64,000 nucleotides of DNA, taken from contig NZ_JFKD01000012.1 of assembly GCF_002115725.1 (NCBI RefSeq), positions 1 through 64,000 on the forward strand. The letters run 5' to 3'. Source of the DNA: Marivita cryptomonadis (GTDB taxonomy: Bacteria > Pseudomonadota > Alphaproteobacteria > Rhodobacterales > Rhodobacteraceae). Position 1 is the first letter of the stretch. The number at the start of each line of letters is the position of its first letter. Shown in pieces: positions 62,859 through 64,000 of the stretch. The notes under the pieces are model-generated. The model saw nothing but the letters and a program-made list of their open reading frames with translations, had not been told where the DNA came from and did no database searches. A program made the position numbers and the translations under genes.

Positions 62859-63755
62859 GTGGACCAACACGTCTCAGACCGGATCGCAGCGATAGATCCG
62901 GCCAGACCGGTGCTGATTGCAGGTCCGACCGCCAGCGGCAAATCCGAACTCGCGCTGCGCATCGCTGAAACCCAAGGTGGTGTGATCGTCAACGCAGACG
63001 CCATACAGGTTTATTCGGACTGGCGGATTCTTACAGCACGCCCATCGCTGGAGGACGAAGCCCGCGCGCCACATGCACTCTATGGACATGTGGCGGGCGA
63101 CAAACCCTATTCTGTCGGTGATTGGCTGCGAGACCTCGTCCCTCTTTTGAACGGTGGCGAACGCCCGATCATCGTAGGCGGAACGGGGCTCTATTTCACC
63201 GCACTCACCGAAGGCTTGGCGCAGATTCCCGCAACACCGGATGACATCCGCAACGAAGCCATGCGACGGATCGAGGCCGAGGGCCATGCGTCGCTTGTGG
63301 CCGAGCTTGACGCAGAGACCCGCAACCGTATCGACACCGCGAACCCGATGCGCGTGCAGCGCGCGTGGGAAGTGCTGACCAGCACCGGCAAAGGGCTGGC
63401 CGAATGGCAAGACGAAACCGACCCACCGCTCTTGCCGCTTGCGCAGGTGACAGCCTGTGTCGTGACTGCAGACAAAGACTGGCTGACCCCAAGGATCGAA
63501 CGTCGGTTTGATCAGATGCTTGCAACCGGAGCGCTGGACGAGGCGCGGGCAAACCGCCCAACATGGTTGCCTTCACTTCCCTCGGCAAAAGCCATCGGCG
63601 CGGCTGAACTGATGGCAGTGATCGACGGCACAATGAGTCTCGACGAGGCGCGCAATAGATCGACTGTCCTCACACGGCAATTCGCCAAGCGGCAGCGTAC
63701 TTGGTTTCGTGCACGGATGCGCGACTGGGAGCAGGTTGACGCAAGGGAACTGTGA
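62859..63755 (+). CDS. miaA: tRNA dimethylallyltransferase MiaA
   Basis: This 298-residue enzyme adds the dimethylallyl group to A37 of tRNAs that read UNN codons. The P-loop IAGPTASGKSELA is near residue 19. NADAIQVYSDW, IIVGGTGLYF and the tRNA-binding LTRQFAKRQRTWFR are all present. The start is GTG at 62859, preceded by GAAGGGA; the open frame upstream overlaps pyrH and is unlikely to be translated. It uses dimethylallyl diphosphate from the same isoprenoid pathway as dxr and uppS. Confidence 0.94.
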   Translation: MDQHVSDRIAAIDPARPVLIAGPTASGKSELALRIAETQGGVIVNADAIQVYSDWRILTARPSLEDEARAPHALYGHVAGDKPYSVGDWLRDLVPLLNGGERPIIVGGTGLYFTALTEGLAQIPATPDDIRNEAMRRIEAEGHASLVAELDAETRNRIDTANPMRVQRAWEVLTSTGKGLAEWQDETDPPLLPLAQVTACVVTADKDWLTPRIERRFDQMLATGALDEARANRPTWLPSLPSAKAIGAAELMAVIDGTMSLDEARNRSTVLTRQFAKRQRTWFRARMRDWEQVDAREL

Positions 63756-63970
63756 CAGGTTTTACCCCCTGCCTTGGGCTAATCGTTCCGTGATGTCGCA
63801 TTAGGCCAAGCCGGGTGTCGCAATCAGACCTCAAAAGGTCTAGTCTGACGATTGACGGGGCCAATCCGTTAAGGCGCTATGTAAGAAAACAACGAGCGCC
63901 GACCTCGGTCTCGGAAAAACAGCGCAGCATTCAAGCGCGCACATAACAAACGTGTCACAGGGAGAATCAG
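63756..63970. other. Intergenic region between miaA and the truncated last gene
   Basis: This 215-bp stretch contains no evident gene or strong terminator. It presumably holds the promoter of the gene starting at 63971. Confidence 0.5.
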
Positions 63971-64000
63971 ATGACGCACACCATGCAGACCAAAACACTG
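63971..64000 (+). CDS. Start of a gene cut by the window edge
   Basis: An ATG at 63971 follows GGGAGA at good spacing. Only ten codons are visible (MTHTMQTKTL), too few to identify the product. The frame continues past the end of the window. Confidence 0.6.
   Translation, partial: MTHTMQTKTL

Noticed and set aside
1..64000. tRNA, rRNA, CRISPR arrays, insertion sequences and prophage genes
   Set aside because: None was recognised by eye. A tRNA scan was not possible, so an isolated tRNA could have been missed.

Overview
The window looks like a chromosomal segment of a marine alphaproteobacterium of the Rhodobacterales (Roseobacter type). The evidence is the high GC content, the order pyrH-frr-uppS-cdsA-dxr-rseP-bamA-skp-fabZ-lpxA-lpxI-lpxB, the der/bamB/YfgM-like trio, a form II CoxL cluster, an XoxF methanol dehydrogenase cluster and an exosortase E/VPEID-CTERM pair. 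I see no rRNA, tRNA, CRISPR array, insertion sequence or prophage.

Region by region. (1) 1-503 has no convincing gene but holds a perfect DnaA box followed by a near match. (2) 504-8252 is one minus-strand operon for carnitine and gamma-butyrobetaine breakdown: BKACE, GDSL hydrolase, SDR, carnitine dehydrogenase/thioesterase fusion, acyl-CoA dehydrogenase, NDP-forming CoA ligase and CaiD. A CdhR-like activator (8326-9282) faces it. (3) 9336-10375 holds a small ORF, a degenerate 32-bp repeat tract and rlmE. (4) 10575-12935 is an AT-rich, foreign-looking cassette of three overlapping genes (STAS-like/GHKL ATPase, DUF4325 STAS-like protein, membrane-anchored protein). It is the best candidate for an undescribed system. 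(5) 12912-33306 is a C1/redox region: an orphan ABC permease, a NosR-like flavoprotein with ApbE, a form II CO-dehydrogenase-like coxGSLM set, and a lanthanide-type methanol oxidation cluster. The latter comprises XoxJ-like protein, PedF-like cytochrome, PQQ-associated ABC system, beta-propeller, small periplasmic proteins, ABC ATPase and binding protein, cytochrome c and XoxF. A GGTCGTA motif recurs upstream of several of these genes. (6) 33426-34778 is a LysR regulator divergent from a DUF4242 protein, with two matching palindromes between them. (7) 34992-38544 is der, bamB and a YfgM-like gene. (8) 38885-43953 is an RND pump with a TetR-type palindrome upstream. (9) 44097-45911 is the VPEID-CTERM protein and exosortase E. 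(10) 46011-50531 holds an Atm1-like exporter, a HerA-like ATPase, two candidate small RNAs and an IalB-like protein. (11) 50589-63755 is the envelope and isoprenoid operon plus miaA; a truncated gene begins at 63971.

How they fit together. The carnitine operon should turn carnitine into glycine betaine, acetoacetate and acetyl-CoA units. The XoxF cluster should oxidise methanol in the periplasm and pass electrons to cytochromes c. The long minus-strand operon makes lipid A, phospholipid and undecaprenyl precursors and the outer-membrane assembly machinery. Start codons were moved inward from the longest reading frame wherever a Shine-Dalgarno sequence, signal peptide or 4-bp overlap supported this. 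All functional names come from reading motifs and recalling families; no search was run.
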